Part shown: positions 8,820-16,348 of the stretch, one piece after another
Position numbering within the stretch: position 1 is the first letter of the stretch
Layout: each line of letters starts with the position of its first letter
Virus record (IMG/VR): IMGVR_UViG_3300030380_002405
Coordinates: 25,783-67,852 of that record
Length of the DNA: 42,070 bases
Origin: a virus
Strand: one strand, 5' to 3'
The notes under the pieces: generated by a model
Told to the model about the DNA's origin: nothing
Seen by the model: the letters and a program-made list of their open reading frames with translations, nothing else
The model's database searches: none
Program-made: the position numbers and the translations under genes

Positions 8820-9315
8820 TTGTAGTTCTTGTGATTTATTTCATGCAGGACACGTTACAATGATGAAGATGGAGAAGCAGTTGTGCGACTATCTTATAGT
8901 TGCACTTCAGGTGGATCCCACTATTGATAGACCTGGTGTGAAGAATAAACCAGTTCAATCAGTCTATGAAAGGTATGTACAACTACAAGGATGTAAGTAT
9001 GTTGATGAGATTTTAGTCTATGAGACAGAGGCTGATCTCCTTAATTTACTTCAGACCCAAAACATTGATGTTAGATTTCTGAGTGAAGAATATAAAGATA
9101 GAGACTTCACAGGAAAACAATATTGTATAGATAATGGTATAGAACTATATTTTCATCTTCGCAGACACCAGTATTCCTCTACAGAATTACGGAATAGAGT
9201 GTATGCATTAGAAAAGAAAAAGAGAGATGAGAAGATAGAAAATGATGTAGAACAATATTCCCCAGAACTTTTAGAAAAGTATTCGCTTAAAGACAATGAT
9301 CAAGGTAAGATGTAA
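8803..9315 (+). CDS. cytidylyltransferase-family nucleotidyltransferase (TagD-like)
   Basis: 170 residues with the HxGH nucleotidyltransferase motif near the N-terminus (SCDLFHAGHV, H14 and H17) and an SSTELRNRV element near residue 124, corresponding to the ISSTxLR motif of the family. It most resembles glycerol-3-phosphate cytidylyltransferase-type enzymes, which make CDP-activated alcohols or sugars. Substrate cannot be read from sequence. Such an enzyme could feed the large glycan locus at 12576-29657, but it is not adjacent. The C-terminal tail is charged and probably non-catalytic. Confidence 0.8.
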   Translation: MKIGFNCSSCDLFHAGHVTMMKMEKQLCDYLIVALQVDPTIDRPGVKNKPVQSVYERYVQLQGCKYVDEILVYETEADLLNLLQTQNIDVRFLSEEYKDRDFTGKQYCIDNGIELYFHLRRHQYSSTELRNRVYALEKKKRDEKIENDVEQYSPELLEKYSLKDNDQGKM

Positions 9316-9544
9316 AGAGTGTGGTAAGGAAGTAGTTTCAAACTCAGCAAAGAGTGTATCATGTGGTTGCCCTAACATGACCACTATAAATGGAGATAAA
9401 GTAACCGCACTTGACTTAAATAGAGTAGTAATGATAAGTTATCATCAGGAAACTAAAACTGATGGTTTTACCTCTCAGGATCTACAATGGCAGGAACAAC
9501 GACGCAAACGAAAAGTACGCAAACTCGATTTCGAGATAAGGTAA
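9296..9544 (+). CDS. small zinc-ribbon protein
   Basis: 82 residues. The N-terminal CKECGKEV and CGCPN pairs suggest a four-cysteine zinc ribbon. The rest is polar with a conserved-looking basic end (QWQEQRRKRKVRKLDFEIR). Starts at ATG 9296, overlapping the nucleotidyltransferase by 20 bp. Its stop TAA overlaps the next ATG. Recurrent in cyanophages, function unknown; nucleic-acid binding is an inference. Confidence 0.65.
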   Translation: MIKVRCKECGKEVVSNSAKSVSCGCPNMTTINGDKVTALDLNRVVMISYHQETKTDGFTSQDLQWQEQRRKRKVRKLDFEIR

Positions 9545-9879
9545 TGGATCAACATGACATTCCATTTATAGGAAACTTCTATACAAAGACTGAAGTAGAT
9601 AAGATGATTTCTGCTGCTGTTAATGAGGCTGTGGAAGAGGCACGGAAAATTGATGAAGCATCTATGGCAAAACATAACCGAGAAGCAACTATTATTAGTA
9701 TGATTCTTGGTTTCACTGCACTGGCATTATTTGTAGATGGACTTCTTAGAATACTAGGAATCATTCCACCCTTTATGCACCTTGATGTAAATATTATTGA
9801 TAGAGTTGCTGATCGAGTGGAGACAAATGTTATAGATAAGATAAGACAAGTACCAATACAAAGATTACTCAGAAGATGA
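9544..9879 (+). CDS. membrane protein with one transmembrane helix
   Basis: 111 residues from ATG 9544 (TAATG overlap with the previous stop); ATG 9487 would add 19 residues inside the upstream gene. An amphipathic N-terminal region (FYTKTEVDKMISAAVNEA) precedes a hydrophobic helix (IISMILGFTALALFVDGLL) and an amphipathic C-terminus. It is the first of a run of membrane-protein genes leading into the NDH-1/PSI cassette. Family known from cyanophages; function unknown. Confidence 0.65.
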   Translation: MDQHDIPFIGNFYTKTEVDKMISAAVNEAVEEARKIDEASMAKHNREATIISMILGFTALALFVDGLLRILGIIPPFMHLDVNIIDRVADRVETNVIDKIRQVPIQRLLRR

Positions 9880-10208
9880 ATCCATTTACCGATCTTATCT
9901 TTTCATTAACATGGATATTTCTTTTAGTATGGGCCGTTCGTTCTATTATTTCGGGAGCGAGATCTCAGTCTATAAGAGATTATAATGCTGGAACTTGGAC
10001 TACTCAGGTAACAAAGAGAGTTCATCCAGAGATGGAGGGTGTAGAACCTGGTGAACAACTGATGGGAGTAACATTTGAAAAGAAAACGGAATGTGATTTG
10101 GAAGAGTATAGAGATCTTCAAAATCGTATTGCAGAATTAAAACAAGAGTTAGAGGATCCTTGGGATGATGAGGAAGATGAAGATGGAGATGTTGTGGTAA
10201 GAAGATGA
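9876..10208 (+). CDS. DUF2973-like membrane-anchored protein
   Basis: 110 residues. An N-terminal helix ([20 protein letters not shown]) anchors an acidic cytosolic tail. The motif [21 protein letters not shown] resembles the HPE(M/L)...G(D/E)xL core of the cyanobacterial DUF2973 family, and the C-terminus is an acidic coiled segment ([14 protein letters not shown], then DDEEDEDGD). The ATGA overlaps with both the gene before and ndhI after place it in the photosynthesis cassette. Function unknown. Being a cyanobacterial-type family next to ndhI, it may have come from the host. Confidence 0.6.
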   Translation: MNPFTDLIFSLTWIFLLVWAVRSIISGARSQSIRDYNAGTWTTQVTKRVHPEMEGVEPGEQLMGVTFEKKTECDLEEYRDLQNRIAELKQELEDPWDDEEDEDGDVVVRR

Positions 10209-10747
10209 AAACCGTACTTAATTATCTAAAAAATGTAAAAGATACTGCTAAATATATGCTACAGGGGTTAGAAGTAACCTTTGACCATATGAGAAGGAGA
10301 CCTGTAACCATACAGTATCCTTATGAAAAACTGATACCATCTGAAAGGTATCGTGGACGTATACACTATGAGTTTGATAAGTGTATTGCTTGTGAAGTAT
10401 GTGTTAGAGTTTGTCCAATAAATTTACCAGTCGTTGACTGGGTGATGAACAAGCAAACAAAGAAAAAAGAACTTAGAAATTATTCGATAGATTTTGGAGC
10501 TTGCATATTCTGTGGTAATTGTGTAGAATACTGTCCAACCAACTGTCTATCAATGACAGAAGAATATGAACTATCTACATTTGACAGGCACTCACTTAAC
10601 TATGATAATGTCGCTCTTGGACGATTGCCCACTTCTGTTACAAGTGATCCCTCAGTTAGGGCAATGCGTGAGTTGGCTTACTTACCAAAAGGAGAGATGG
10701 ATCCACATGAAGTCCCCGATAATGAACCCCGTGTAGGTGCAAGATGA
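10205..10747 (+). CDS. ndhI: NAD(P)H-quinone oxidoreductase subunit I (NDH-1 Fe-S subunit)
   Basis: 180 residues that read as cyanobacterial NdhI almost end to end: [38 protein letters not shown], then two [4Fe-4S] motifs C60-x2-C63-x2-C66-x3-C70 ([11 protein letters not shown]) and C100-x2-C103-x2-C106-x3-C110 ([11 protein letters not shown]), then [14 protein letters not shown]. NdhI carries electrons to plastoquinone in NDH-1, which takes electrons from ferredoxin in cyclic flow around PSI. The C-terminal tail is somewhat shorter than host NdhI. The ATGA junctions with the flanking genes indicate one operon. A functional phage NdhI would replace or add to a host subunit. Confidence 0.96.
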   Translation: MKTVLNYLKNVKDTAKYMLQGLEVTFDHMRRRPVTIQYPYEKLIPSERYRGRIHYEFDKCIACEVCVRVCPINLPVVDWVMNKQTKKKELRNYSIDFGACIFCGNCVEYCPTNCLSMTEEYELSTFDRHSLNYDNVALGRLPTSVTSDPSVRAMRELAYLPKGEMDPHEVPDNEPRVGAR

Positions 10748-10878
10748 TTTTAGAAACATTTCTAATAATAGCAGCATTACCATTTGTTGCACTTACCATA
10801 TTCTTTGGTACAAAAAATGGTTACTATGACAGTGATGACTATACTGGTGATGGTTGTGCTCATGATGTAAAACGATGA
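10744..10878 (+). CDS. ndhP: small NDH-1 subunit, probable NdhP
   Basis: 44 residues: one transmembrane helix ([20 protein letters not shown]), then a polar tail [18 protein letters not shown]. The size, single helix and [13 protein letters not shown] tail fit the NDH-1 subunit P, which stabilises the respiratory/cyclic NDH-1L complex. I rely on memory of the family here, so the name is provisional. Position directly after ndhI with an ATGA overlap, and before psaJ, supports an electron-transfer role. Confidence 0.6.
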   Translation: MILETFLIIAALPFVALTIFFGTKNGYYDSDDYTGDGCAHDVKR

Positions 10879-11018
10879 ACTCACTATTTAAAATTTTCCG
10901 TACAAAATGGTTTAGATCTGCACCAGTTGTAGCAACTATATGGTTAACCCTTACAGCAGTCATTCTCATAGAGTTTAATTACTTCTTCCCCGACCTTTTA
11001 TTTCACCCAATGCAATGA
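10875..11018 (+). CDS. psaJ: photosystem I reaction centre subunit IX (PsaJ)
   Basis: 47 residues with the PsaJ signature throughout: a basic amphipathic start ([17 protein letters not shown]), one transmembrane helix ([17 protein letters not shown]) and the conserved end [10 protein letters not shown]. PsaJ is a peripheral PSI subunit next to PsaF that shapes the plastocyanin/cytochrome docking side. Here it is a free-standing gene: no psaF, psaA, psaB or psaC is in the window. ATGA overlaps with ndhP upstream and with the next membrane gene downstream. Confidence 0.93.
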   Translation: MNSLFKIFRTKWFRSAPVVATIWLTLTAVILIEFNYFFPDLLFHPMQ

Positions 11019-11278
11019 TTTTTTTAATTGGTATCATGTCATTTGCAAATTTTGTATTTTATCCTCTGGTGATAGGATTCATTATCGCATTGGTGATAGA
11101 ACAAATTTTTAGAGCACAAGATAAAGCTCCAGAGATCCTTAGATCTATGGCAATAAGAAAGTATCTTTGGAGACAGTCATGGTTATTTAATATAATATGG
11201 TTTGTTGGATATATTATTCTTATGTTTACCATGAGAGGAAGTCAAACTTCGATGCCTGATATGATTTGGGAAGGATAG
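11015..11278 (+). CDS. unrecognised two-helix membrane protein ending the NDH-1/PSI cassette
   Basis: 87 residues starting at ATG 11015 (ATGA overlap with psaJ); ATG 11036 is an alternative. Two hydrophobic helices ([20 protein letters not shown] and [19 protein letters not shown]) flank a basic loop ([17 protein letters not shown]), with a short Met/Ser-rich tail. It is not PsaF, PsaK, PsaL, PsaM or NdhL as I know them. Its position makes it a candidate accessory factor for the same membrane complexes; that is inference from context only. Confidence 0.65.
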   Translation: MIFLIGIMSFANFVFYPLVIGFIIALVIEQIFRAQDKAPEILRSMAIRKYLWRQSWLFNIIWFVGYIILMFTMRGSQTSMPDMIWEG

Positions 11279-11280
11279 GG

Positions 11281-11309
11281 TTGACTTTTTACTCTTCATG
11301 CGTTATACT
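11281..11309 (+). promoter_or_regulatory. sigma70-type (early) promoter
   Basis: TTGACT (11281-11286) and TATACT (11304-11309) are separated by exactly 17 bp. They lie just after the stop of the NDH-1/PSI cassette and 22 bp before the ATG at 11332. Host RNA polymerase recognition is expected. Confidence 0.8.
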
Positions 11310-11331
11310 ACCTATGTAATCAATCAAAGCA

Positions 11332-11547
11332 ATGACGCTTACTTCAAAGTTCAGCAAAGACATAGGCATCCTTAGGGCTGCTGCAAATAGGGAAATCTTT
11401 TTGGATGTAAAGAATCCAAAACTCTACAAAAAAGTCAAACGTTATTATGTTGGTGAGGGGTTAGTAAACCTTTCAGGAGAAGATCCAGATGCTGATTATG
11501 CAACTATAATTGAGTGTATTTCTGAAGATCTAGCAGGGGTTATATAA
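11332..11547 (+). CDS. small hypothetical protein
   Basis: 71 residues, mixed charge, soluble (MTLTSKFSKDIGILRAAANRE ... DADYATIIECISEDLAG). First gene after the early promoter at 11281, with a 5' leader of about 16 nt. A conserved cyanophage small protein by appearance; no named domain. Early expression suggests a takeover or regulatory role, but this is inference. Confidence 0.65.
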   Translation: MTLTSKFSKDIGILRAAANREIFLDVKNPKLYKKVKRYYVGEGLVNLSGEDPDADYATIIECISEDLAGVI

Positions 11548-11548
11548 G

Positions 11549-11815
11549 ATGAATATTATTATGGAACGGTATCCTTACCGTTATGTTGAAGTCGGAACCT
11601 TAGAGAATGGTAAACCCGATTTTCGTATTCAAAAAGAAGACCGTTATACTAAAAGGTACAAAGATATGTACCTATGTGACAATGGAATGCAACTAACGCA
11701 AGCAATCGAAGACTTTGAATATACAAAGTGGCTTGACCCTGCTGGTGTTCCTTGCTATGTTAAGGATGAGGCAGAAGCCCCTGACACCGATGAAGGAGGT
11801 AAGTTTTTATTATGA
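11549..11815 (+). CDS. small acidic hypothetical protein
   Basis: 88 residues; ATG 11549 or ATG 11561 (MERYPYRYVEV). AGGGG precedes the first start. Tyr-rich N-terminus (YPYRYVEVGTLENGKPDFRI), then an acidic tail (DEAEAPDTDEGGK). No transmembrane segment. Its TGA overlaps the ATG of the next gene. Confidence 0.6.
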   Translation: MNIIMERYPYRYVEVGTLENGKPDFRIQKEDRYTKRYKDMYLCDNGMQLTQAIEDFEYTKWLDPAGVPCYVKDEAEAPDTDEGGKFLL

Positions 11816-11964
11816 GTGAAGAGTTTACTCGCATCGCATCAGCACTCGAAAGGATTGCTGATGCACTTGAAAAGAAATGGCATATTGATATAGATCATGG
11901 CCATATTGAAAGGATAGATAATATAGAGCATGGTGACATAGACACTCATCATCATTCATTCTAA
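11812..11964 (+). CDS. 50-residue His-rich small protein
   Basis: MSEEFTRIASALERIADALE forms a clear amphipathic helix. It is followed by a His/Asp/Ile-rich tail with a quasi-repeat (IDHGHIERIDNIEHGDID) and ends THHHSF. The regular His/Asp spacing could bind metal, but this is speculative. The ATGA overlap upstream and TAATG overlap downstream indicate operon membership with purS. Confidence 0.6.
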   Translation: MSEEFTRIASALERIADALEKKWHIDIDHGHIERIDNIEHGDIDTHHHSF

Positions 11965-12287
11965 TGAGATTCAAAGCACTTGTTCATGTAAGGTTGAGAG
12001 GTTCTGTATCAGATGCTGCTGGTAATGCAGTGATGAATAACACGAAGAGGATTGCTCCTCTTCTTGAACCTCATTTATTGAGGATTGGTAAGGCAATTGA
12101 TTTTTGGTTTGATGCAGAGAGTGAAGAGATAGCAAGAGAACAGATGGATCTTTTGTCTGATAGAATGCTTTCTAATACTGTGATAGAAGATTGGGAGTAT
12201 ACCTTAGAAGAAACTGAAGAAACTGGTATAGGAGACATATCTAATGACAATGCTGGTACATCAAAGCATCATTTGTTTGATAAATAA
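11964..12287 (+). CDS. purS: phosphoribosylformylglycinamidine synthase subunit PurS-like
   Basis: 107 residues. The N-terminal 80 match PurS: a ferredoxin-like fold start (RFKALVHVRLRGSVSDAAGNAV), IGKAIDFWFDAES in place of the usual VRVGKxxxxxxxx strand, and LLSDRMLSNTVIEDWEYTLEE as the C-terminal VIEDYE strand. PurS is the small structural subunit of the PurL/PurQ/PurS enzyme of purine synthesis. A charged tail beyond the domain is phage-specific. With purM at 35351 it points to boosting host purine synthesis. Confidence 0.82.
   Translation: MRFKALVHVRLRGSVSDAAGNAVMNNTKRIAPLLEPHLLRIGKAIDFWFDAESEEIAREQMDLLSDRMLSNTVIEDWEYTLEETEETGIGDISNDNAGTSKHHLFDK
12279..12286 (+). promoter_or_regulatory. 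possible NATAAATA late promoter
   Basis: GATAAATA overlaps the purS stop and lies 22 bp before ATG 12309, the same geometry as other late boxes in the window. As it also encodes Asp-Lys-stop, chance is possible. Confidence 0.4.
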
Positions 12288-12308
12288 ATCAGAGTTTAGT
12301 CATTAATT

Positions 12309-12509
12309 ATGGCATTCAAAGGAACAGCAGCAAAGTCCTCTAGTGGTGCATCTATGTCAAAGTATGACGTAGAAGTAGAGGCAAGGTTAAAGGCATTAGA
12401 AGCAAGAGCTCATGATGATTGCAATACTGGTGGAGATTGTGCAGCACTAGAAGCAAAATTAGATAAAGTCATTGCAGTTCTACATTCAGTTACTGATTTT
12501 GAAATCTAA
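12309..12509 (+). CDS. small conserved phage protein
   Basis: 66 residues: a Ser/Ala-rich start (AFKGTAAKSSSGASMSK), then a helical region with a conserved-looking RAHDDCNTGGDCAALEAKLDKV and two cysteines in DDCNTGGDC. Soluble, no known domain. It is followed within 10 bp by a strong intrinsic terminator, so it ends this transcription unit. Confidence 0.6.
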   Translation: MAFKGTAAKSSSGASMSKYDVEVEARLKALEARAHDDCNTGGDCAALEAKLDKVIAVLHSVTDFEI

Positions 12510-12515
12510 TCATTA

Positions 12516-12544
12516 AGAGGGGTTGCATAAACCTCTCTTTTTTT
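12516..12544 (+). terminator. intrinsic terminator
   Basis: A 9-bp stem (12516-12524 AGAGGGGTT with 12530-12538 AACCTCTCT, one G-T wobble), 5-nt loop GCATA, followed by a 7-T tract. It closes the purS/12309 unit. Its loop carries part of the next promoter's -35 box. Confidence 0.85.
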
Positions 12545-12551
12545 GTATAAT
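12523..12551 (+). promoter_or_regulatory. sigma70-type promoter of the glycan locus, fused to the terminator
   Basis: TTGCAT (12523-12528) lies in the terminator loop and shoulder. A 17-bp spacer, made largely of the downstream stem arm and T tract, leads to a perfect TATAAT (12546-12551). Predicted start is near 12558, about 18 nt before the ATG at 12576. This appears to be the only strong promoter for a roughly 17-kb run of co-directional genes. Confidence 0.75.
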
Positions 12552-12575
12552 ACATACTATAACTATTGTTTTATT

Positions 12576-13664
12576 ATGAGTGAATATAAAAAGACTGCAC
12601 TGGTGTTAGGTGCAGGTGGTTTTATAGGAAGTCACATGGTCAAGAGATTGCGTTCCGAGGGATACTGGGTACGAGGTGTAGACCTAAAGTATCCTGAGTT
12701 TTCTGCGACGGAAGCTAATGAATTTGTGCAAGGAGATTTGCGTGATGTAGATTTTGTTCGTCGAGTAATACAATATAAAGGAGAATCGGGTAACTTTTAT
12801 AACGAAATTCCTTACAGGTATATCTTACCTTTCCATGAGATCTATCAGTTTGCTGCTGATATGGGTGGTGCAGGATTTGTATTTACTGGTGAGAATGATG
12901 CTGAGATCATGCAGAACTCAGTCACCATCAATCTTAATGTACTGGAACAGCAGAGATTATTGAATGAAACATTTGATGGTGTACAGAAAGAATGGACAGA
13001 AGCAAATAGACCTAAGTTAGTTAATCCAACAAAGATATTTTATTCTGGATCAGCATGTATGTATCCAGAGCACAACCAACTTGACCCTGATAACCCTGAT
13101 TGCCGTGAAGAATCCGCTTACCCTGCTGCACCAGATTCCGAGTATGGATGGGAAAAGTTATTCAGTGAGAGATTGTACTTGGCTTACAATCGTAATCATG
13201 GTATTCCTGTTAGGGTTGCCCGTTATCACAATATCTTTGGTCCCGAAGGAACATGGGATGGAGGAAGAGAAAAGGCTCCAGCAGCAATCTGTCGCAAAGT
13301 CGCTTATGCTCCGAAGCGGGGTGGATCCATCGAGGTGTGGGGAGACGGCTTACAGACTCGTTCCTTCTTGTATATTGATGAATGCATCGAAGCAACTAGA
13401 AGATTGATGGATTCAGACTTCCTTGGACCAGTTAATATTGGTTCAGAAGAGATGGTTTCTATTAATGAGTTGGTAGATACTGCTGCAAAGGTTGCTAAGA
13501 AAGAGATTGAGAAGAATCATATTGATGGTCCTTTAGGAGTTCGTGGACGTAATTCAAACAATGATCTCATTCGTGAGAAGTTGGGTTGGGACTATTCTCA
13601 AACTCTTGAAGAAGGAATACGTAAGACTTACAAGTGGATACAAAAGCAAATTAAAAACCAATGA
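12576..13664 (+). CDS. GDP-mannose 3,5-epimerase-like SDR
   Basis: 362 residues, extended SDR fold: GAGGFIG NAD-binding motif near residue 12, QFAADMGGAGFVF, GSACMYPE, the YGWEK catalytic Tyr/Lys and RYHNIFGPEGTWDGGREKAPAA, all matching plant and bacterial GDP-mannose 3,5-epimerase (GDP-mannose to GDP-L-galactose/gulose). A roughly 20-residue insertion near EWTEANRPKL is unusual. ATG 12576 fits the promoter; the open frame extends to 12543 through the terminator T tract, which is not coding. First gene of the glycan block. Confidence 0.85.
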   Translation: MSEYKKTALVLGAGGFIGSHMVKRLRSEGYWVRGVDLKYPEFSATEANEFVQGDLRDVDFVRRVIQYKGESGNFYNEIPYRYILPFHEIYQFAADMGGAGFVFTGENDAEIMQNSVTINLNVLEQQRLLNETFDGVQKEWTEANRPKLVNPTKIFYSGSACMYPEHNQLDPDNPDCREESAYPAAPDSEYGWEKLFSERLYLAYNRNHGIPVRVARYHNIFGPEGTWDGGREKAPAAICRKVAYAPKRGGSIEVWGDGLQTRSFLYIDECIEATRRLMDSDFLGPVNIGSEEMVSINELVDTAAKVAKKEIEKNHIDGPLGVRGRNSNNDLIREKLGWDYSQTLEEGIRKTYKWIQKQIKNQ

Positions 13665-14512
13665 AAGTAACTATTTTAGGATCAGGAGGTCAGATTGGAG
13701 CATACCTTTCAGAGTATCTTACTAAGAAAGGTCATGATGTAGTAGGAATTGATGTTGTTGATGGGCCTCATAATGACCTACGTGTGACACCAAATACCTA
13801 TGTCGAATCTGCAATTGAGAGTGCTGATTTTGTATTCTTCCTTGCATTTGATGTAGGTGGTTCTAGGTATCTAAAGAAATACCAGCATACCTTTGAGTTT
13901 GTTAACAACAATACAAGGATTATGGCAAACACTTTTCGTTTGTTGAAAAAATATAACAAACAATTTGTATTTGCATCATCTCAGATGAGTAACATGAGTT
14001 ACTCTCCATACGGTGTGATGAAGAGAGTAGGTGAACTTCATACCACTGCACTCAAAGGACTTACTGTTAAGTTCTGGAATGTTTATGGTATAGAGAAGGA
14101 CATGGAGAAAGCTCATGTGATTACTGATTTTATCCGTAGAGGATTTGAAGAGACTGAGTTTGAAATGTTAACAGATGGAACAGAGCAAAGACAGTTCTTA
14201 TATGCAGAAGATTGTTGTGAAGCACTAGAGACAGTTATGAACTGTTACTCTGACTTTAAACCAACTGATCCTCTTCATATTACATCTTTTAATGCTACAT
14301 CTATTCAACAGATTGCTGCTATTATTCAGGGACAGTTTAATCTGATTGGTAAGTATGATGTAAAGATTAAACCAGGTCTTGCAAAAGATAGTGTACAGAT
14401 GGATAAAAGAAATGAAGCAGATACTTATATCACTGGATGGTGGACTCCTAAGACCACTATAGATACAGGAATTTCTAAGGTATTTGAGGAGATGAAAAAA
14501 GATTATGAGTAA
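13661..14512 (+). CDS. NAD-dependent epimerase/dehydratase (extended SDR)
   Basis: 283 residues. GSGGQIGAYL is the Rossmann Gly-rich motif; SSQMSNMSYSPYGVMKRVGE supplies the Ser and YxxxK (Y-G-V-M-K) catalytic residues; FWNVYGIE is the sugar-binding region. Substrate not readable; it could be a reductase or epimerase of a nucleotide sugar. ATGA overlap with the epimerase upstream and an 8-bp overlap with the SDR downstream. Confidence 0.8.
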   Translation: MKVTILGSGGQIGAYLSEYLTKKGHDVVGIDVVDGPHNDLRVTPNTYVESAIESADFVFFLAFDVGGSRYLKKYQHTFEFVNNNTRIMANTFRLLKKYNKQFVFASSQMSNMSYSPYGVMKRVGELHTTALKGLTVKFWNVYGIEKDMEKAHVITDFIRRGFEETEFEMLTDGTEQRQFLYAEDCCEALETVMNCYSDFKPTDPLHITSFNATSIQQIAAIIQGQFNLIGKYDVKIKPGLAKDSVQMDKRNEADTYITGWWTPKTTIDTGISKVFEEMKKDYE

Positions 14513-15497
14513 AGTATTTGTAACTGGATGTGCTGGATTACTAGGTGCTAATTATGCAAGGCATCTTTTACAAAATGGACATGAAGTAATAGGTATAGAT
14601 GATCTCTCTGGAGGGTACAAGGCTTTTGTACCCAAAGGGGAGAAATTTTCTTTTGTAAAACTAAATTTAGAGAGAAGAAAGAAACTTGTAGATCTTTTTG
14701 AGGAGCATAAACCTGACTTGCTATTCCACTTTGCTGCCTATGCTGCAGAGGGTTTATCTCCATTCATTCGTAATTATAACTACAGAAACAATCTTATTTG
14801 TTCTGCGAATTTAATCAATGAGTGCATCAAACAAAACACAAAAGTTGTTTTTACTTCAAGTATGGCTGTCTATGGGGAGCAAGAACCGCCATTCACAGAA
14901 GATAAACGTCCACAACCTATTGACCCATATGGTATTGCAAAATATGCAGTAGAATGTGATCTTAAACTGGCACATGAACAGTTTGGTTTACGTTATAATA
15001 TTGTACGTCCACATAATGTTCTGGGTATCTATCAGAATATTTGGGATCGCTATAGAAATGTGATTGGTATATTCATCCGTAAGACATTGAATGGTATTCC
15101 CATCCTTGTCTATGGCGATGGTGAGCAGACCAGAGCATTCTCTGATATTCAATACTACATGGAACCATTTGATCTACTTCATAATGAATTTGATGGAGAG
15201 ATATTTAATATTGGTGCAGATAAGTATTTTAGTTTGAATGAAGTAGCAGAGACAGTGCAGAAAGTAGGGAAGAAGTATGGATATGAGGTTCCAATTGAGC
15301 ATGGTGAACCAAGACACGAAGTAAAACATGCTTATTGTGACCATACGAAAGCAAAAACCATGCTCAAATTCCAAGATGGAACTCATCTAGAAGAACTAGT
15401 TGAAACTATTTTTGTATGGGCCATGAAACAACCTAATAGAAAGGTCAAGGACATGGAGTATGAAGTTACTAAAGACATTTACGATTATTGGAAATGA
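14505..15497 (+). CDS. UDP-glucose 4-epimerase-like SDR
   Basis: 330 residues. The Rossmann motif is GCAGLLGANYA, followed by FHFAAYAAEGLSP, TSSMAVYGEQE and the catalytic YGIAK. RPHNVLGIYQNIWDRYRNVIGIF and GDGEQTRAFSDI match UDP-hexose 4-epimerase (GalE-like) enzymes. Likely interconverts UDP-hexoses or UDP-hexosamines at C4. Its stop overlaps the next ATG by 4 bp. Confidence 0.8.
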   Translation: MSKVFVTGCAGLLGANYARHLLQNGHEVIGIDDLSGGYKAFVPKGEKFSFVKLNLERRKKLVDLFEEHKPDLLFHFAAYAAEGLSPFIRNYNYRNNLICSANLINECIKQNTKVVFTSSMAVYGEQEPPFTEDKRPQPIDPYGIAKYAVECDLKLAHEQFGLRYNIVRPHNVLGIYQNIWDRYRNVIGIFIRKTLNGIPILVYGDGEQTRAFSDIQYYMEPFDLLHNEFDGEIFNIGADKYFSLNEVAETVQKVGKKYGYEVPIEHGEPRHEVKHAYCDHTKAKTMLKFQDGTHLEELVETIFVWAMKQPNRKVKDMEYEVTKDIYDYWK

Positions 15498-16348
15498 AGA
15501 TCTTTGATTCCTTTCGATTCTTTAATGAATTAGAAATCTTAGAGATAAGATTCAATCTTTTATATGATGTGGTGGATCACTTTGTAATTACAGAGTGTCC
15601 CTATACCACAATGGGTGATGAAAAACCACTGTACTATCTGGAAAACAAAGATAGATTTTCTAAATTTAATGATAAGGTAATTCATGATGTGATGGATGAG
15701 ATTCCTACAGACTTTTCTTCCTTTGTAGAGAAACAAAAACTTCACACAGCATATGGTGACATTGATCCTAACTGTGGTCAAAGGTATATTGACATCCCAC
15801 TCAAGTATCAAAGGGATATGTATGCTCGAAACTATACTGGTTTCTCTATTGAAAAGGCTGGAGTCAAAGATGATGATATGGTAATTACCAGTGATGCAGA
15901 TGAGATAATAAACCCTTTGATACTAGAAAATACTGATTGGTTTGATCCTAATAACCTCTACACTACCATGCAGAGAGCATTTTATTATGATCTCAATACA
16001 CATTATCAAGATGAGTGGAGAGGATCTAGGGTTTGCACATGGGAGAAGATGAAGAACTTGTCGGTTGATAAACTACGTGATAGTATGTGGAATGAATCCT
16101 ATCGTCTTGAAGAGGGTGGATGGCACTGGAGTTACTTTGGTGGAGTAGAAAGATTCAAAGAGAAAATGGTTGCAGGTGCTGATGCACAACAAGCAGCTGT
16201 TGATGATGCGATAGATAGAGTGGAAGGAAAACAAGATCCTCTGGGAAGAGGTAAAGTTTATCAACCCATTCCGATTGATGAATCATTTCCTGAATATATC
16301 AGGAACAACCAAGATAAATACGCTGAATTTATTAAAGCATGGAACTAA
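15494..16348 (+). CDS. glycosyltransferase family 17 protein
   Basis: 284 residues from ATG 15494. FDSFRFFNELEILEIRFNLLYDVVDHFVITE and KPLYYLENKDRF match the GT17 family (beta-1,4 N-acetylglucosaminyltransferase-like), and VITSDADEIINP supplies the metal-binding Asp-x-Asp. GT17 proteins of this compact type occur in viruses and bacterial polysaccharide loci. Acceptor is unknown. ATGA overlap with the epimerase upstream. Confidence 0.85.
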   Translation: MKIFDSFRFFNELEILEIRFNLLYDVVDHFVITECPYTTMGDEKPLYYLENKDRFSKFNDKVIHDVMDEIPTDFSSFVEKQKLHTAYGDIDPNCGQRYIDIPLKYQRDMYARNYTGFSIEKAGVKDDDMVITSDADEIINPLILENTDWFDPNNLYTTMQRAFYYDLNTHYQDEWRGSRVCTWEKMKNLSVDKLRDSMWNESYRLEEGGWHWSYFGGVERFKEKMVAGADAQQAAVDDAIDRVEGKQDPLGRGKVYQPIPIDESFPEYIRNNQDKYAEFIKAWN

